Shown one piece after another: positions 1-7,029 of a DNA stretch of 38,782 bases. Below the pieces are notes generated by a model, which ran no database searches, was not told the origin of the DNA, and saw only the letters and a program-made list of their open reading frames with translations. A program made the translations under genes and the position numbers. Within the stretch, counting starts at the first letter, position 1. Each line of letters starts with the position of its first letter. This DNA is from [Clostridium] methylpentosum DSM 5476 (lineage in GTDB: Bacteria > Bacillota > Clostridia > Oscillospirales > Ruminococcaceae): assembly GCA_000158655.1 (NCBI GenBank), contig EQ973339.1, forward strand, positions 448,280-487,061. The letters are read 5' to 3'.

Positions 1-147
1 GGGGCCTTTTGAAAAAGGCCCCCTGAGAACCCCCGAAAACTTAAAATGGCGCTCATCGTTTCGATGGGCGCCATTTTAAGTTCTTGGGGATTTTTAAGGG
101 GCTTCTTTCAAGAAGCCCCTTAAACGGAGTCTGAGGCAGAGCCTCAG
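1..147. repeat. Structured palindromic repeat, copy A
   Basis: Four hairpins follow one another. H1 is 1-22 (10-bp stem). The core is 38-82 (21-bp arms, one G-U wobble, 3-nt loop). H3 is 96-121 (12-bp stem, TC loop). H4 is 131-147 (CTGAGGC, AGA loop, GCCTCAG). The left and right halves around the core are also imperfect inverted copies of each other. The same framework recurs at 26184-26357 with an unrelated core. The copy touches the 3' end of the flavin reductase-rubredoxin gene and probably begins before the window, because the leftmost hairpin of copy B has no counterpart here. No protein is encoded. Confidence 0.85.
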
Positions 148-155
148 CGCACCCC

Positions 156-794
156 CTATTGCTTCACGAACTGATCGCGGGGAACGCCGCAGAGAGGACA
201 GACGTAGTCGTCAGGCTCCTGGGTGATGTCGCCCTCGTAGACGTAGCCGCAGACGGGGCAGACGTAAGAAATCTTTTTTGGTTTGGGGGCAGGGGGCTGA
301 TAGGTGGGGGCGTTTTTGGGGGCCTTGCCTTTGATGACGGTGTGGTAATAGTCGTAGGTCATAGGGACTTTGTCTGGGCCGTCGATGGTGGAGGCGACGC
401 GTGCGAGGATGACGAAGTGAGTCTCGCTTTCCACCATCTGGAGAACGTTGCAGGTGAGATAGCCGGTACAGAGATGCTTGAGAATGGGCACGCCGTCAGC
501 CATTTCATAAGGGATGTCGGCGAATTTGTCCACAGTGCGGCCGGAGTGGAAGCCGAATTTGGCAATGGTCTGCGCGTCGCACTGCTCGGAGAGGATGGAC
601 AAGCTAAATTTACCGGTGCGCTTGATCACATCGTAGGTATAGTTGTCCTTGTTCATGCTGATAGCGATAATGGGGTTTTCGTTGGTGATCTGGATCACAG
701 CGTTGACAATACAGCCGGTGGGCCGGCCGCTGTCGTCTGCGCCCACAATGTACATGCCGTAGGAGAGCTGCATGAGGAGTGCCATATCAATCAT
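156..794 (-). CDS. Flavin reductase-like domain fused to rubredoxin (high-molecular-weight rubredoxin type)
   Basis: About 212 residues. Residues 1-155 form a flavin-reductase-like FMN-binding split-barrel domain (LSYGMYIVGADD start, ITNENPIIAISMNKDNYT core). A Pro/Lys linker (PTYQPPAPKPKK) leads to a complete rubredoxin domain with CPVCG near residue 179 and CPLCG near 199, the four iron ligands. Proteins of this design carry electrons from NAD(P)H-linked flavin to iron partners such as flavodiiron oxygen or NO reductases in anaerobes (family knowledge); no such partner is visible here. I chose ATG at 794 because AAGGCGGGA lies 6-8 nt before it; an upstream TTG at 818 would put this ribosome site inside the gene. 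It appears to be monocistronic, with a strong promoter at 850-877 and the structured repeat behind its stop. Confidence 0.9.
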   Translation of the reverse strand: MIDMALLMQLSYGMYIVGADDSGRPTGCIVNAVIQITNENPIIAISMNKDNYTYDVIKRTGKFSLSILSEQCDAQTIAKFGFHSGRTVDKFADIPYEMADGVPILKHLCTGYLTCNVLQMVESETHFVILARVASTIDGPDKVPMTYDYYHTVIKGKAPKNAPTYQPPAPKPKKISYVCPVCGYVYEGDITQEPDDYVCPLCGVPRDQFVKQ

Positions 795-849
795 TAGAGA
801 TCCCGCCTTTTCTAACAAATTTAAGTTAATAGGAATAATTACTAATTTT

Positions 850-877
850 AGTATACACCAAAATTCCCCAATGTCAA
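850..877 (-). promoter_or_regulatory. Promoter for the flavin reductase-rubredoxin gene
   Basis: Read on the minus strand: -35 TTGACA (872-877), 16-bp spacer, -10 TATACT (850-855). The leader is about 50 nt. The AT-rich stretch between the -10 and the gene shows no clear PerR or Fur box to my eye. Confidence 0.75.
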
Positions 878-907
878 GGGGTTTTTGAAAGTTTCATGAT
901 TTATTGA

Positions 908-935
908 TTACTTCTATTCACCAATCGGTTATAAT
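908..935 (+). promoter_or_regulatory. Likely promoter for the AI-2E family gene
   Basis: A perfect -10 TATAAT (930-935) with a weak -35 TTACTT (908-913) at 16 bp. It lies 34 bp before the GTG start and its strong ribosome site. Confidence 0.5.
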
Positions 936-968
936 AGACTTAATTTCGAATGGGAGGAGGGGGCAGCA

Positions 969-2198
969 GTGAAGCATTTAAGGAAAAACAGATATGTCCT
1001 GGTGGGGCTTACGCTGTTTCTCACCTTTGTCGCCTGCACCCTGTTTAAAATTTTTCTTGATAATTTTAATGTCCTCGGCGTCATCCGCACCATTGTTCGG
1101 CTGATGATGCCGTTTATGATCGGGTTTGCGCTGGCCTATCTGCTCAACCCAGTGATGAAGTTTTTTGAGCGCAACCTCTTTGAACGGGCGTTCCGCAACT
1201 CCCGCCTCAAAAAGAAGCGCAAGCTTGTCCGCGGTTTGTCGGTGCTGACGACAGTCGTCGTCGCACTCGCCGCGTTTACCGTTGTCCTGCTGCTTCTGAT
1301 CCCACAGCTCGCCTACAGCCTGATGGGCATCCTCAACAACCTGCCCGAGTACATGAAGAATCTCGGCAACTATGTGGAGGGGCTGGTCGCAGGCAACCAG
1401 GAGCTCGCAAACTTTGTCGATACCCAGATGACCACCATCAACGACACGATTCAGGACTTCATCGCAACTGCCATGCCGTCGATCACAAAGCTGCTCGGCA
1501 ACGTAACCGTCGGGGTGATCGGGGTGGTGAACGCCCTCAAAGATTCCATCCTCGGCATCATTATCTCGGTGTATGTGCTCTACGCGAAGGAACAGTTTAT
1601 CGCCCAGGCCAAAAAGGTGATTGTCGCACTCACCCCTGACAGCTTTTCCAAGCCGTTTATCTCCCTTGTGCGGGAGACGCACGGGGTGTTCGGCGGGTTT
1701 ATCTCGGGCAAGATTATCGACTCGCTCATCATCGGCGTACTCTGCTTCATCGGCACCAGCATTTTGGGCATGCCTTATGCGGTGCTCGTGAGCGTGATCG
1801 TTGGAGTGTTCAATGTCATTCCGTTTTTCGGCCCGTTTATCGGGGCGATCCCGTCGGCGCTGCTGATTCTGATGGTCGATCCCCTCAAATGCCTGTGGTT
1901 TGTGATTTTCATCATCGTGCTGCAGCAGTTTGATGGGAATATTCTCGGCCCCTACATCCTCGGCGGCACCACCGGGCTCTCCGCCTTCTGGGTTATCTTT
2001 GCGATTCTCACCTTTGGCGGCCTGTTCGGTTTTATCGGTATGTTTGTAGGTGTTCCCGTTTTTGCGGTGATTTATACCCTCATCAGCCGGGGAATCAACA
2101 AGAAGCTCGAGAAAAAAGGCAGGTCGACCGCAACGGCCGACTACCTTTATCTCAGCAGCGCACAGCAGAAGCCGCCGCAAAAGGACCCGGCAGACTAG
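969..2198 (+). CDS. AI-2E family transporter (UPF0118/PF01594-type membrane protein)
   Basis: 409 residues with about eight hydrophobic segments. The pattern is typical of the AI-2E transporter family: two N-terminal segments (about 11-31 and 42-60), a basic loop (RLKKKRKLVRG), a further helix pair, a long amphipathic central region, and a C-terminal block of hydrophobic helices containing NVIPFFGPFIGAIPSA and the family-typical GNILGPYILGG. Members export or exchange small solutes (TqsA with AI-2, others with Na+/H+ or peptides); the substrate here cannot be read from sequence. GTG start is supported by GGGAGGAGGGG immediately upstream. The stop codon overlaps the convergent ATPase gene's stop (2195-2198), so there is no room for a terminator between them. 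Confidence 0.88.
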   Translation: MKHLRKNRYVLVGLTLFLTFVACTLFKIFLDNFNVLGVIRTIVRLMMPFMIGFALAYLLNPVMKFFERNLFERAFRNSRLKKKRKLVRGLSVLTTVVVALAAFTVVLLLLIPQLAYSLMGILNNLPEYMKNLGNYVEGLVAGNQELANFVDTQMTTINDTIQDFIATAMPSITKLLGNVTVGVIGVVNALKDSILGIIISVYVLYAKEQFIAQAKKVIVALTPDSFSKPFISLVRETHGVFGGFISGKIIDSLIIGVLCFIGTSILGMPYAVLVSVIVGVFNVIPFFGPFIGAIPSALLILMVDPLKCLWFVIFIIVLQQFDGNILGPYILGGTTGLSAFWVIFAILTFGGLFGFIGMFVGVPVFAVIYTLISRGINKKLEKKGRSTATADYLYLSSAQQKPPQKDPAD

Positions 2199-3274
2199 GC
2201 GCGTTCAGACAGGTCTGCAATGGTGGCGTTGAGCTTTTTCGAGATCTCATCCACCTTATGAAAGTCCATCGCCTGTGCGTAGACCGCTTCGAGGATGCTG
2301 TGCAGCCGGGCGGCGAGCCCCATCGTGGAGATCGTTTCGGCAATGAGCTCGGCGGACGCTTTGCGGTTGAAGCTCAGGCGCTGCTTTCTCAGCTTGAGCG
2401 CCGAGGTGTCGGTAAAACGGGTGTAGTTGATCACCCGATAGGGCTCAAATGCGTCGAGTTTGTTGTAGCGGTGAGAGGTCATAAACCCGAGGCCGAGCGC
2501 GGGGATAAAGATGTGGTCAATCTTGTCGTTTGGGTTGAGCGGGCAGTAGCAGGTAAAGATCTCATACCCCGCCTCGAGCGCGTGGGCGCGGATCAGGCTG
2601 AGCAGCAGCCGGCTCGAGCAGCCGTATTCGTCGTTGATGACCACAATCCGATCGCACAGCTCGAGGGCAGTGCCGATATAGGTGACGACTCCTTTGGGGG
2701 TGACCGCGCTTAGGAAGCGACGGTGTTCCTTTCCCTGTTTTCCGGTCTGGGGGAGCTCCTTGGCGCACAGCCGCATGGCGCAGCGGTGGACCTTGTCGAG
2801 GTCGGTGTTTTCCAATGCTATGTAGAAGCTGTCGTTGAGGAGGGTGTTCGCTGCATGGAGAAAATTCTGGCAGCGGCGGCTGAGGGATTTTTTCTGAGAG
2901 AACAGCGAGATGATTTGTTCTTTCTGCGCCACCAGCGGCTCGCTGTCAAAGCACTCGAACAGGTTGACCTCGGTTTCCACCGCACCCGGATAGTTGGGGG
3001 AGAGCACGTGGGGGGACGTCGCATCCGCGATTGCGATGCCCGGCTCATGGAACAGCGCACCATCGAGGGAGTCTGGGTCGCTGGAACAGTGGATCTGCTC
3101 GACGATGCCGCCGCAGCGCGCCGATTCGATCGCCCGCTCTATCATGGTGGACTTGCCGGTGCCCGGCCCGCCCTTTAATAGAAAGCTCCTCAATTCAGGG
3201 TCGGTGAGCTGATTAAAAAACGAGACAAAACCGTCGGGAGAGTTTGCGCCTATAAAAAAGTCGACCATTTGCAT
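2195..3274 (-). CDS. P-loop ATPase family protein (PRK06851-like), second nucleotide site degenerate
   Basis: 359 residues from the ATG at 3274, chosen because GGAGGT sits 8 nt upstream; the frame stays open to 3481 without another good ribosome site. The N-terminal half has a clear Walker A, KGGPGTGKST at about 34-43. The second half begins with the conserved FLSAVTPKGVVTYIGTALEL block at about 187-206, which in relatives I know leads into a second P-loop; here that place reads VVINDEYGCSSRLL (211-224), lacking the GK[ST] residues. The function of the family is not established; it is cytosolic and has no membrane segment. Convergent with the AI-2E gene, with overlapping stop codons. Confident about ATPase fold, not about role. 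Confidence 0.75.
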   Translation of the reverse strand: MQMVDFFIGANSPDGFVSFFNQLTDPELRSFLLKGGPGTGKSTMIERAIESARCGGIVEQIHCSSDPDSLDGALFHEPGIAIADATSPHVLSPNYPGAVETEVNLFECFDSEPLVAQKEQIISLFSQKKSLSRRCQNFLHAANTLLNDSFYIALENTDLDKVHRCAMRLCAKELPQTGKQGKEHRRFLSAVTPKGVVTYIGTALELCDRIVVINDEYGCSSRLLLSLIRAHALEAGYEIFTCYCPLNPNDKIDHIFIPALGLGFMTSHRYNKLDAFEPYRVINYTRFTDTSALKLRKQRLSFNRKASAELIAETISTMGLAARLHSILEAVYAQAMDFHKVDEISKKLNATIADLSERA

Positions 3275-3368
3275 AATACTACCTCCGTTCCTGGTGTCCG
3301 GTACTGGCCGCCGGACGCTCTGATAAGCCATTCTATTCCTTGGAGGCCAAAAACGTTCGCACCAGAGG

Positions 3369-3397
3369 TTGACCGCGCCGCGCGGATGTATTATAAT
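3369..3397 (+). promoter_or_regulatory. Promoter for pduL
   Basis: -35 TTGACC (3369-3374), 17-bp spacer, -10 TATAAT (3392-3397), about 40 bp before the pduL ATG. The first part lies in the intergenic gap shared with the divergent ATPase gene. Confidence 0.8.
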
Positions 3398-3436
3398 AAA
3401 GGCAGTTGTGAAAAAAATCAGGAAAGAGGAATTACC

Positions 3437-4018
3437 ATGTCGAAAAAAATTCTTGTCGAGACCTCTGCGCGCCACGTCCACGTGACCGCTGAGACTTTAA
3501 AAATTCTGTTCGGCGAGGGAGCGACCCTCACCAACAAAAAGGACCTCTCCCAGCCCGGCCAGTTTGCCTGTGTCGAGCGTGTGAATGTAGTCGGCCCTAA
3601 GAGCGAGTTGAAAAATGTATCGATTCTCGGCCCTGAGAGAAACGCCGACCAGGTGGAGATCTCCGCGACCGATGCGAGAACCCTTGGCGTGACCGCCCCT
3701 GTGCGCGAGTCGGGCGATATCGCGGGTACTCCGGGTTGCAAACTCGTCGGCCCTGCGGGCGAAGTTGAGATTAGCGAAGGTGTAATTGTCGCGAAACGCC
3801 ACATCCACATGACCCCGGCCGACGCAAAAGAGCTCGGCGTGGAGGACAAGCAGATTGTCTGGGTTAAGGTCAACAGCCCAGAGCGTCAGACGATTTACGG
3901 CGACACCGTGGTGCGGGTTTCTGACAAGTTCGCGCTCGCGATGCACATCGACACCGACGAGTCCAACGCAGCCAAGGCGTTTGGCGAGATCTACGGAGAA
4001 ATCGTAAACGTCGACTAA
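3437..4018 (+). CDS. pduL: Phosphate propanoyltransferase / phosphotransacetylase, PduL type
   Basis: 193 residues. Two copies of the PduL zinc-site motif are visible: SARHVHVT (His13, His15) and KRHIHMTPADA (His122, His124), one in each of the two beta-barrel repeats. The enzyme interconverts acyl-CoA plus phosphate with acyl-phosphate plus CoA (acetyl or propionyl), feeding acetate kinase for ATP. There is no N-terminal encapsulation peptide before the first domain (the protein begins MSKKILVETSARH) and no microcompartment shell gene in the window, so this is most likely the cytosolic housekeeping form that replaces Pta in many Clostridia (inference). ATG at 3437 is preceded by GAAAGAGG. 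It has its own promoter and terminator, so it looks monocistronic. Confidence 0.9.
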   Translation: MSKKILVETSARHVHVTAETLKILFGEGATLTNKKDLSQPGQFACVERVNVVGPKSELKNVSILGPERNADQVEISATDARTLGVTAPVRESGDIAGTPGCKLVGPAGEVEISEGVIVAKRHIHMTPADAKELGVEDKQIVWVKVNSPERQTIYGDTVVRVSDKFALAMHIDTDESNAAKAFGEIYGEIVNVD

Positions 4019-4043
4019 GTTCTACCTTTTCTTGTGCGATTTG

Positions 4044-4082
4044 TTCAGCCACGAACCGGCTTCGTGGCTGAATTTTCATTTT
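4044..4082 (+). terminator. Intrinsic terminator of pduL
   Basis: 12-bp perfect stem (4044-4055 with 4061-4072), CCGGC loop, followed by TTTTCATTTT. Confidence 0.85.
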
Positions 4083-4098
4083 ATTTACAACAATGCTG

Positions 4099-4127
4099 TT
4101 TACAAAGGGTATAACAGATGGTATAAT
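4099..4127 (+). promoter_or_regulatory. Promoter for the 97-residue protein gene
   Basis: -35 TTTACA (4099-4104), 17-bp spacer, -10 TATAAT (4122-4127). The leader of about 50 nt contains CTGAGA but not a riboswitch fold. Confidence 0.75.
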
Positions 4128-4182
4128 TTTAGTATCGTAAATTACAAGGGGCTGGTACGCCCTGAGAAAGAAGGGACTGCTA

Positions 4183-4476
4183 ATGGCAGAAAAACAGGCT
4201 CAATTTTTCACATATAAAGATAAACCGCTGGTGCGCAGCGGCAACACCATCTATTACGGCGACATGGCTGATCCCTATGTTGTCATGCTGCAGATTAAAA
4301 CCAAAAAGAAGTTTGACGACATGGAGCTTGCCGACGACGTCTCGATCCAGCTCATGCGCACCGACCCGACTGTGCGCCCACAGGATATGATCGTCAAAAA
4401 GAGCGAGAAAAAGGGACTGTACAACGCGATGGACATCGCGAGCATCTGGCTGCGCCGCGCGCTGGAAAAGGAATAG
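4183..4476 (+). CDS. Small conserved-looking protein of unknown function
   Basis: 97 residues, no signal peptide and no membrane segment. It is rich in Lys, Asp and Met, with the segments PLVRSGNTIYYGDMADPYVV, IQLMRTDPTVRPQDMIVKKS and a C-terminal helix (DIASIWLRRALEKE). The YYGD...VMLQIKTKKKF pattern suggests a small beta-rich fold followed by a helix, but I do not recognise a named family. The gene is real: it has GAAGGGA 7-8 nt before the ATG, a near-consensus promoter, GC-rich third positions like its neighbours, and lies between two terminators. Stands alone between pduL and the accessory islet. Confidence 0.7.
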   Translation: MAEKQAQFFTYKDKPLVRSGNTIYYGDMADPYVVMLQIKTKKKFDDMELADDVSIQLMRTDPTVRPQDMIVKKSEKKGLYNAMDIASIWLRRALEKE

Positions 4477-4781
4477 GGGACAGGAATGCGCGGTTCAGCC
4501 AATGGGATTGGAATCAAACGGGTTCGCAGGGCAGCCGCGAAACATTGAAAAGGGCTGCAGTGTCTCCCGTTCTCTTTTCAAGAAGGGCTGGGAAATGGGC
4601 GTGACAGGGTAAAGCTGGTTTTTCTGTTCCTGTGAAAAACACAGCCTGATGCCGCGGCCAGAAACGTCGCGGGACAGGGTGTTTTGCGCAGAATCAGGGC
4701 GAAGCAAAACCGGTCAGCCGGCACGCGGGTCGCAGATCCCCTTGTGCCTGAATAAGAAATCTAACTTACATTTGGAATAGA
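4477..4781. other. Non-coding stretch behind the 97-residue gene
   Basis: About 300 bp without a convincing gene. A 70-codon reverse frame (4495-4707) has no ribosome site and unusual composition, so I leave it out. GGCAGCC/GGGCTGC around 4530-4557 could form a short hairpin. Nothing else is recognisable. Confidence 0.4.
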
Positions 4782-4826
4782 GTGCAGCAAAAAGAGCCGG
4801 CGGTTTTCCGCTGGCTCTTTTTGCAC
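4782..4826. terminator. Bidirectional intrinsic terminator
   Basis: Long stem (left arm from 4782, right arm to 4826) with GCGG-TTTT-CCGC at the tip and A5/T5 runs within the flanks, so it can stop transcription in both directions. It separates the 97-residue gene from the islet at 4.86-7.03 kb. Confidence 0.8.
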
Positions 4827-4861
4827 TTGTTGGAGATTGCTTGTTTTTTCCACACTGTCTG

Positions 4862-5071
4862 TTAAAAATCATGCCGCGAGCCGCATCCGATCCCGGAGTC
4901 CTCTAAAATGCAGACAATCTCCTCAATGCATTCAAAATCACAAAGACTGTCGTCCAGGAGCGTCTCGCGGATGCGGTTGAGCGTCAAAATCGCTCGGTTA
5001 TAGCAAGCGGTGATCAATCGGTCGGTATCCCAGTTGACGCAGGAGACTTTGAAAATATGCGCGCCATACGA
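4862..5071 (-). pseudogene. Decayed or start-less small ORF ending in a G-x-RHDF tail
   Basis: An open reverse frame of 69 codons with protein-like content: acidic and Cys-containing LLDDSLCDFECIEEIVCILE followed by DSGIGCGSRHDF and a TAA stop at 4862-4864. I have seen similar short proteins with a GG/RHDF ending in Firmicute accessory regions, but cannot name a family. The frame is closed by TAA at 5072-5074 and has no ATG or GTG; the only conventional start is TTG at 5015-5017, without a good ribosome site, which would give 51 residues. An ATG exists in another frame just upstream (around 5067), suggesting a frameshift near the 5' end. I read it as a remnant; a functional TTG-started gene is the alternative. 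Confidence 0.45.
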
Positions 5072-5175
5072 TTACGATCGGTATTCACAGCCTTCGCTTA
5101 AATTTTAGAACAGAATGATCTAGATTACCCACAGTCCCTCTTCGCTCTGATAGAATGGAGGAGAGGTGATATCAG

Positions 5176-5427
5176 ATGAACATCAACAGAATTAGAGACC
5201 TGCGGGAAGACCATGATTTGACTCAGGCCGAGCTTGCGCGCATGTTATCTGTTTCCAGACAGGCCTATTCGGGTTACGAGCGGGGCGTTCGGAGCATTCC
5301 GTTCGAAATCCTTTGCCAGTTTGCATTGTTTTACGGGACAAGCTTAGACTACCTGACAGGAAGAACCGACGTAAAAGCCCCTTATCCAAAACCGAAACAG
5401 AAGAATTTTGTGGTGCGAAAAGATTAA
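5176..5427 (+). CDS. Small XRE-family helix-turn-helix regulator
   Basis: 83 residues. The N-terminal 65 residues form a Cro/C1-type HTH: INRIRDLREDHDLTQAELAR, then SVSRQAYSGYERGVRS with the recognition helix, then a third/fourth helix pair (FEILCQFALFYGTSLDYLTG). The short basic tail (PYPKPKQKNFVVRKD) has no further domain. Start supported by GGAGGAGAGGTGAT ending 6 nt before the ATG. Such stand-alone regulators usually act on their own promoter or on neighbouring accessory genes (family knowledge); no inverted-repeat operator is obvious upstream. It lies next to a decayed ORF and upstream of the protease islet, so its target is unclear. Confidence 0.85.
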   Translation: MNINRIRDLREDHDLTQAELARMLSVSRQAYSGYERGVRSIPFEILCQFALFYGTSLDYLTGRTDVKAPYPKPKQKNFVVRKD

Positions 5428-5561
5428 CCGAGACGTTTGCCTCGCTCTTTTTAGTCGGAAGCTGAGTGACAGTCCACAACTATAAAACAGAGCGGTCCTG
5501 GGGGAAGCAGTCTCCCCCTTGCGGGCGGTGACCCAAAAACCGTTGGACTGGCAGAACTGGT

Positions 5562-6470
5562 TTAGGCCTTGGAGGAATGGCGTCCGTAGAGGCAAAGGGC
5601 GACGAGAACAATCCCACAAGCGGCAGTTAAGATGACGAGCATCGCGTAGTTGGGCGGTTCATAAATAGGAGCCGCACCCGCGCCGCCATATATCCCCGAT
5701 GCACTCTGTGGTTCCGGGACAGAGCGAATGACCTGTGCCATTTCCTCAAAGGAATAAACCTGGTTTTTCTCAAGTGTGGGTAAAGGTGCCCGAGTTGTGG
5801 GTTGTGGGTCATTTGTTAAAGCAGGTGGATCGAGTGGTACAACGCAGAGCACTTTTTCTCCATCCATAGCGATCCCCGATACCGAGCGCATTTTGGACAT
5901 GCCGCCCAGCAGCAACTTGACCGGCGCGTTGCCAAAGCCGTTTTGCTGCAAAATCTTTTCAAATTGATCACGATAGGTTGTGTCGTCTTGCTGTATCGTG
6001 ACGACAGGAGAAATCCACTTTCCCTCAAGATTTATGGCACGTTGGCGTTCTTCTTCTGTCAGATTTTCAGAAATCTCGGGAGAGAGGGGGCTGCTGATTG
6101 AAAAATCCACGAGGCAGTAGAAACCGTCTTTTGAGAGCGGAAGCTGCCAGATAGCATTTTCATTTATGAGTGCCTGCCGGATTCTCTCAGGGCTTGTGTC
6201 CTCTAATTCGTAGATATTGGTTTCGATGTATAGCTTATAGGCTTTGTCCCAATGAATGTCCTCCGGGGTAAAGAAGATTGTTTGGTTTGGTCGTTCTGAT
6301 ACTACAATTTGATTGAGTTTAGTTAGAACTGTGTCCTGTAAAGCCGCGATTTCTGCAAATTCCTCGGATTCCGGGAGGGATTCAAAGCCCTCCGTTGCAG
6401 CGGATACAGGCGTGCAAAATATTGCGGTTGCACAGAGACAGAGTAGCAGATAAATCCATTTTGGTTTCAT
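5562..6470 (-). CDS. Secreted, C-terminally membrane-anchored protein of unknown function (protease partner)
   Basis: 302 residues: signal peptide 1-25 (WIYLLLCLCATAIFCTPVSA, likely cut after the Ala), a soluble extracellular part of about 245 residues, and a single C-terminal transmembrane helix (about 274-294) followed by a short basic tail, so a type I topology is predicted. The extracellular part has a distal Pro/Thr-rich linker (PQPTTRAPLPT) and a Gly/Ala/Pro stalk (GIYGGAGAAPIYEPPN). I recognise no domain. GGAGGT precedes the ATG. It follows the protease gene after a 16-nt gap, so the two form an operon; it may tether, chaperone, inhibit or be cut by the protease (inference). The base composition of this and the next gene is visibly more AT-rich than neighbouring housekeeping genes. 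Confidence 0.7.
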   Translation of the reverse strand: MKPKWIYLLLCLCATAIFCTPVSAATEGFESLPESEEFAEIAALQDTVLTKLNQIVVSERPNQTIFFTPEDIHWDKAYKLYIETNIYELEDTSPERIRQALINENAIWQLPLSKDGFYCLVDFSISSPLSPEISENLTEEERQRAINLEGKWISPVVTIQQDDTTYRDQFEKILQQNGFGNAPVKLLLGGMSKMRSVSGIAMDGEKVLCVVPLDPPALTNDPQPTTRAPLPTLEKNQVYSFEEMAQVIRSVPEPQSASGIYGGAGAAPIYEPPNYAMLVILTAACGIVLVALCLYGRHSSKA

Positions 6471-6486
6471 GGTGTACCTCCATTTC

Positions 6487-7029
6487 TTAAATATAAAATC
6501 CGTCTACCCATCTTCCTTCTCCGGAACAAAACTTCGCATTCCTCTTACTTTCTTCGTATCCTACATACCTGGCAGGGCAGGTATTCCAAGGATCAACAAT
6601 GCGTAGATTGTAGTTATTGTACCCGTCACAGACGACAGCATGGCCTCCGCCGTTGTTCCAGTTTAGACCAAGATAAATTGGACGGTTCGCGTTAATCCTG
6701 CTCTCTACTGTAGAATAGCTGATCGGTGAAGTGTATATGTTTGTTTGAAACCCGGTATTTACACGCATTGCATAGGCGGCTTCCGATATGGATGCACCCC
6801 AATTGACTGCGCTTCCATGAACAGAGGTGACAATTTGAGACTGGGAGTAACTGCTTCCCATCACATGTTTTGAAATCATATAGATACTGGCGGCCCAGCA
6901 CCAGTTGCTATTTTCCTGCTGGTATCTGGTGATGTAAAGAACGTTCATGGAATACGCTGTGATCGACAGACAAATGGAAGACACCACGCAGAGGGCGATT
7001 GCTACGCAGAGTTTACGAAATCGTTTCAT
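6487..7029 (-). CDS. Secreted papain-like cysteine protease (C39-like / AvrRpt2-type C70 fold)
   Basis: 180 residues with an N-terminal signal peptide (about 1-27). The catalytic pattern is complete: Gln39 with QENSNWCWAAS placing Cys44 as nucleophile, His130 in NGGGHAVVCDGY, and Asp146 in IVDPW. The mature part is only about 150 residues, i.e. a bare catalytic core with no pro-domain or wall-binding repeats. Family members cleave peptides or proteins outside the cell, or host proteins when injected (established for AvrRpt2); the target here is unknown. AAGGAGA precedes the ATG. First gene of a two-gene operon with the membrane-anchored protein. AT-rich, suggesting acquisition by transfer (inference). 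Confidence 0.82.
   Translation of the reverse strand: MKRFRKLCVAIALCVVSSICLSITAYSMNVLYITRYQQENSNWCWAASIYMISKHVMGSSYSQSQIVTSVHGSAVNWGASISEAAYAMRVNTGFQTNIYTSPISYSTVESRINANRPIYLGLNWNNGGGHAVVCDGYNNYNLRIVDPWNTCPARYVGYEESKRNAKFCSGEGRWVDGFYI

Noticed and set aside
978-2180. 400-codon reverse ORF opposite the AI-2E gene
   Set aside because: It is the shadow of a high-GC third-position gene; His/Asp/Glu-rich composition, no ribosome site, no family resemblance. The same holds for the long reverse frames opposite mnmL, cca, recA, cysS and the kinase gene.
969-2198. Reading the AI-2E family protein as proof of AI-2 quorum sensing
   Set aside because: Most family members transport other solutes, and no luxS or lsr gene is in the window.
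3437-4018. Bacterial microcompartment locus around pduL
   Set aside because: No shell proteins, no signature enzymes and no encapsulation peptide on PduL.
4140-4182. TPP-like CTGAGA element before the 97-residue gene
   Set aside because: Only a short similarity; the leader is about 50 nt, too short for the riboswitch, and the second half-motif is missing.
4495-4707. 70-codon reverse ORF
   Set aside because: No ribosome site or family resemblance; frame probably open by chance.
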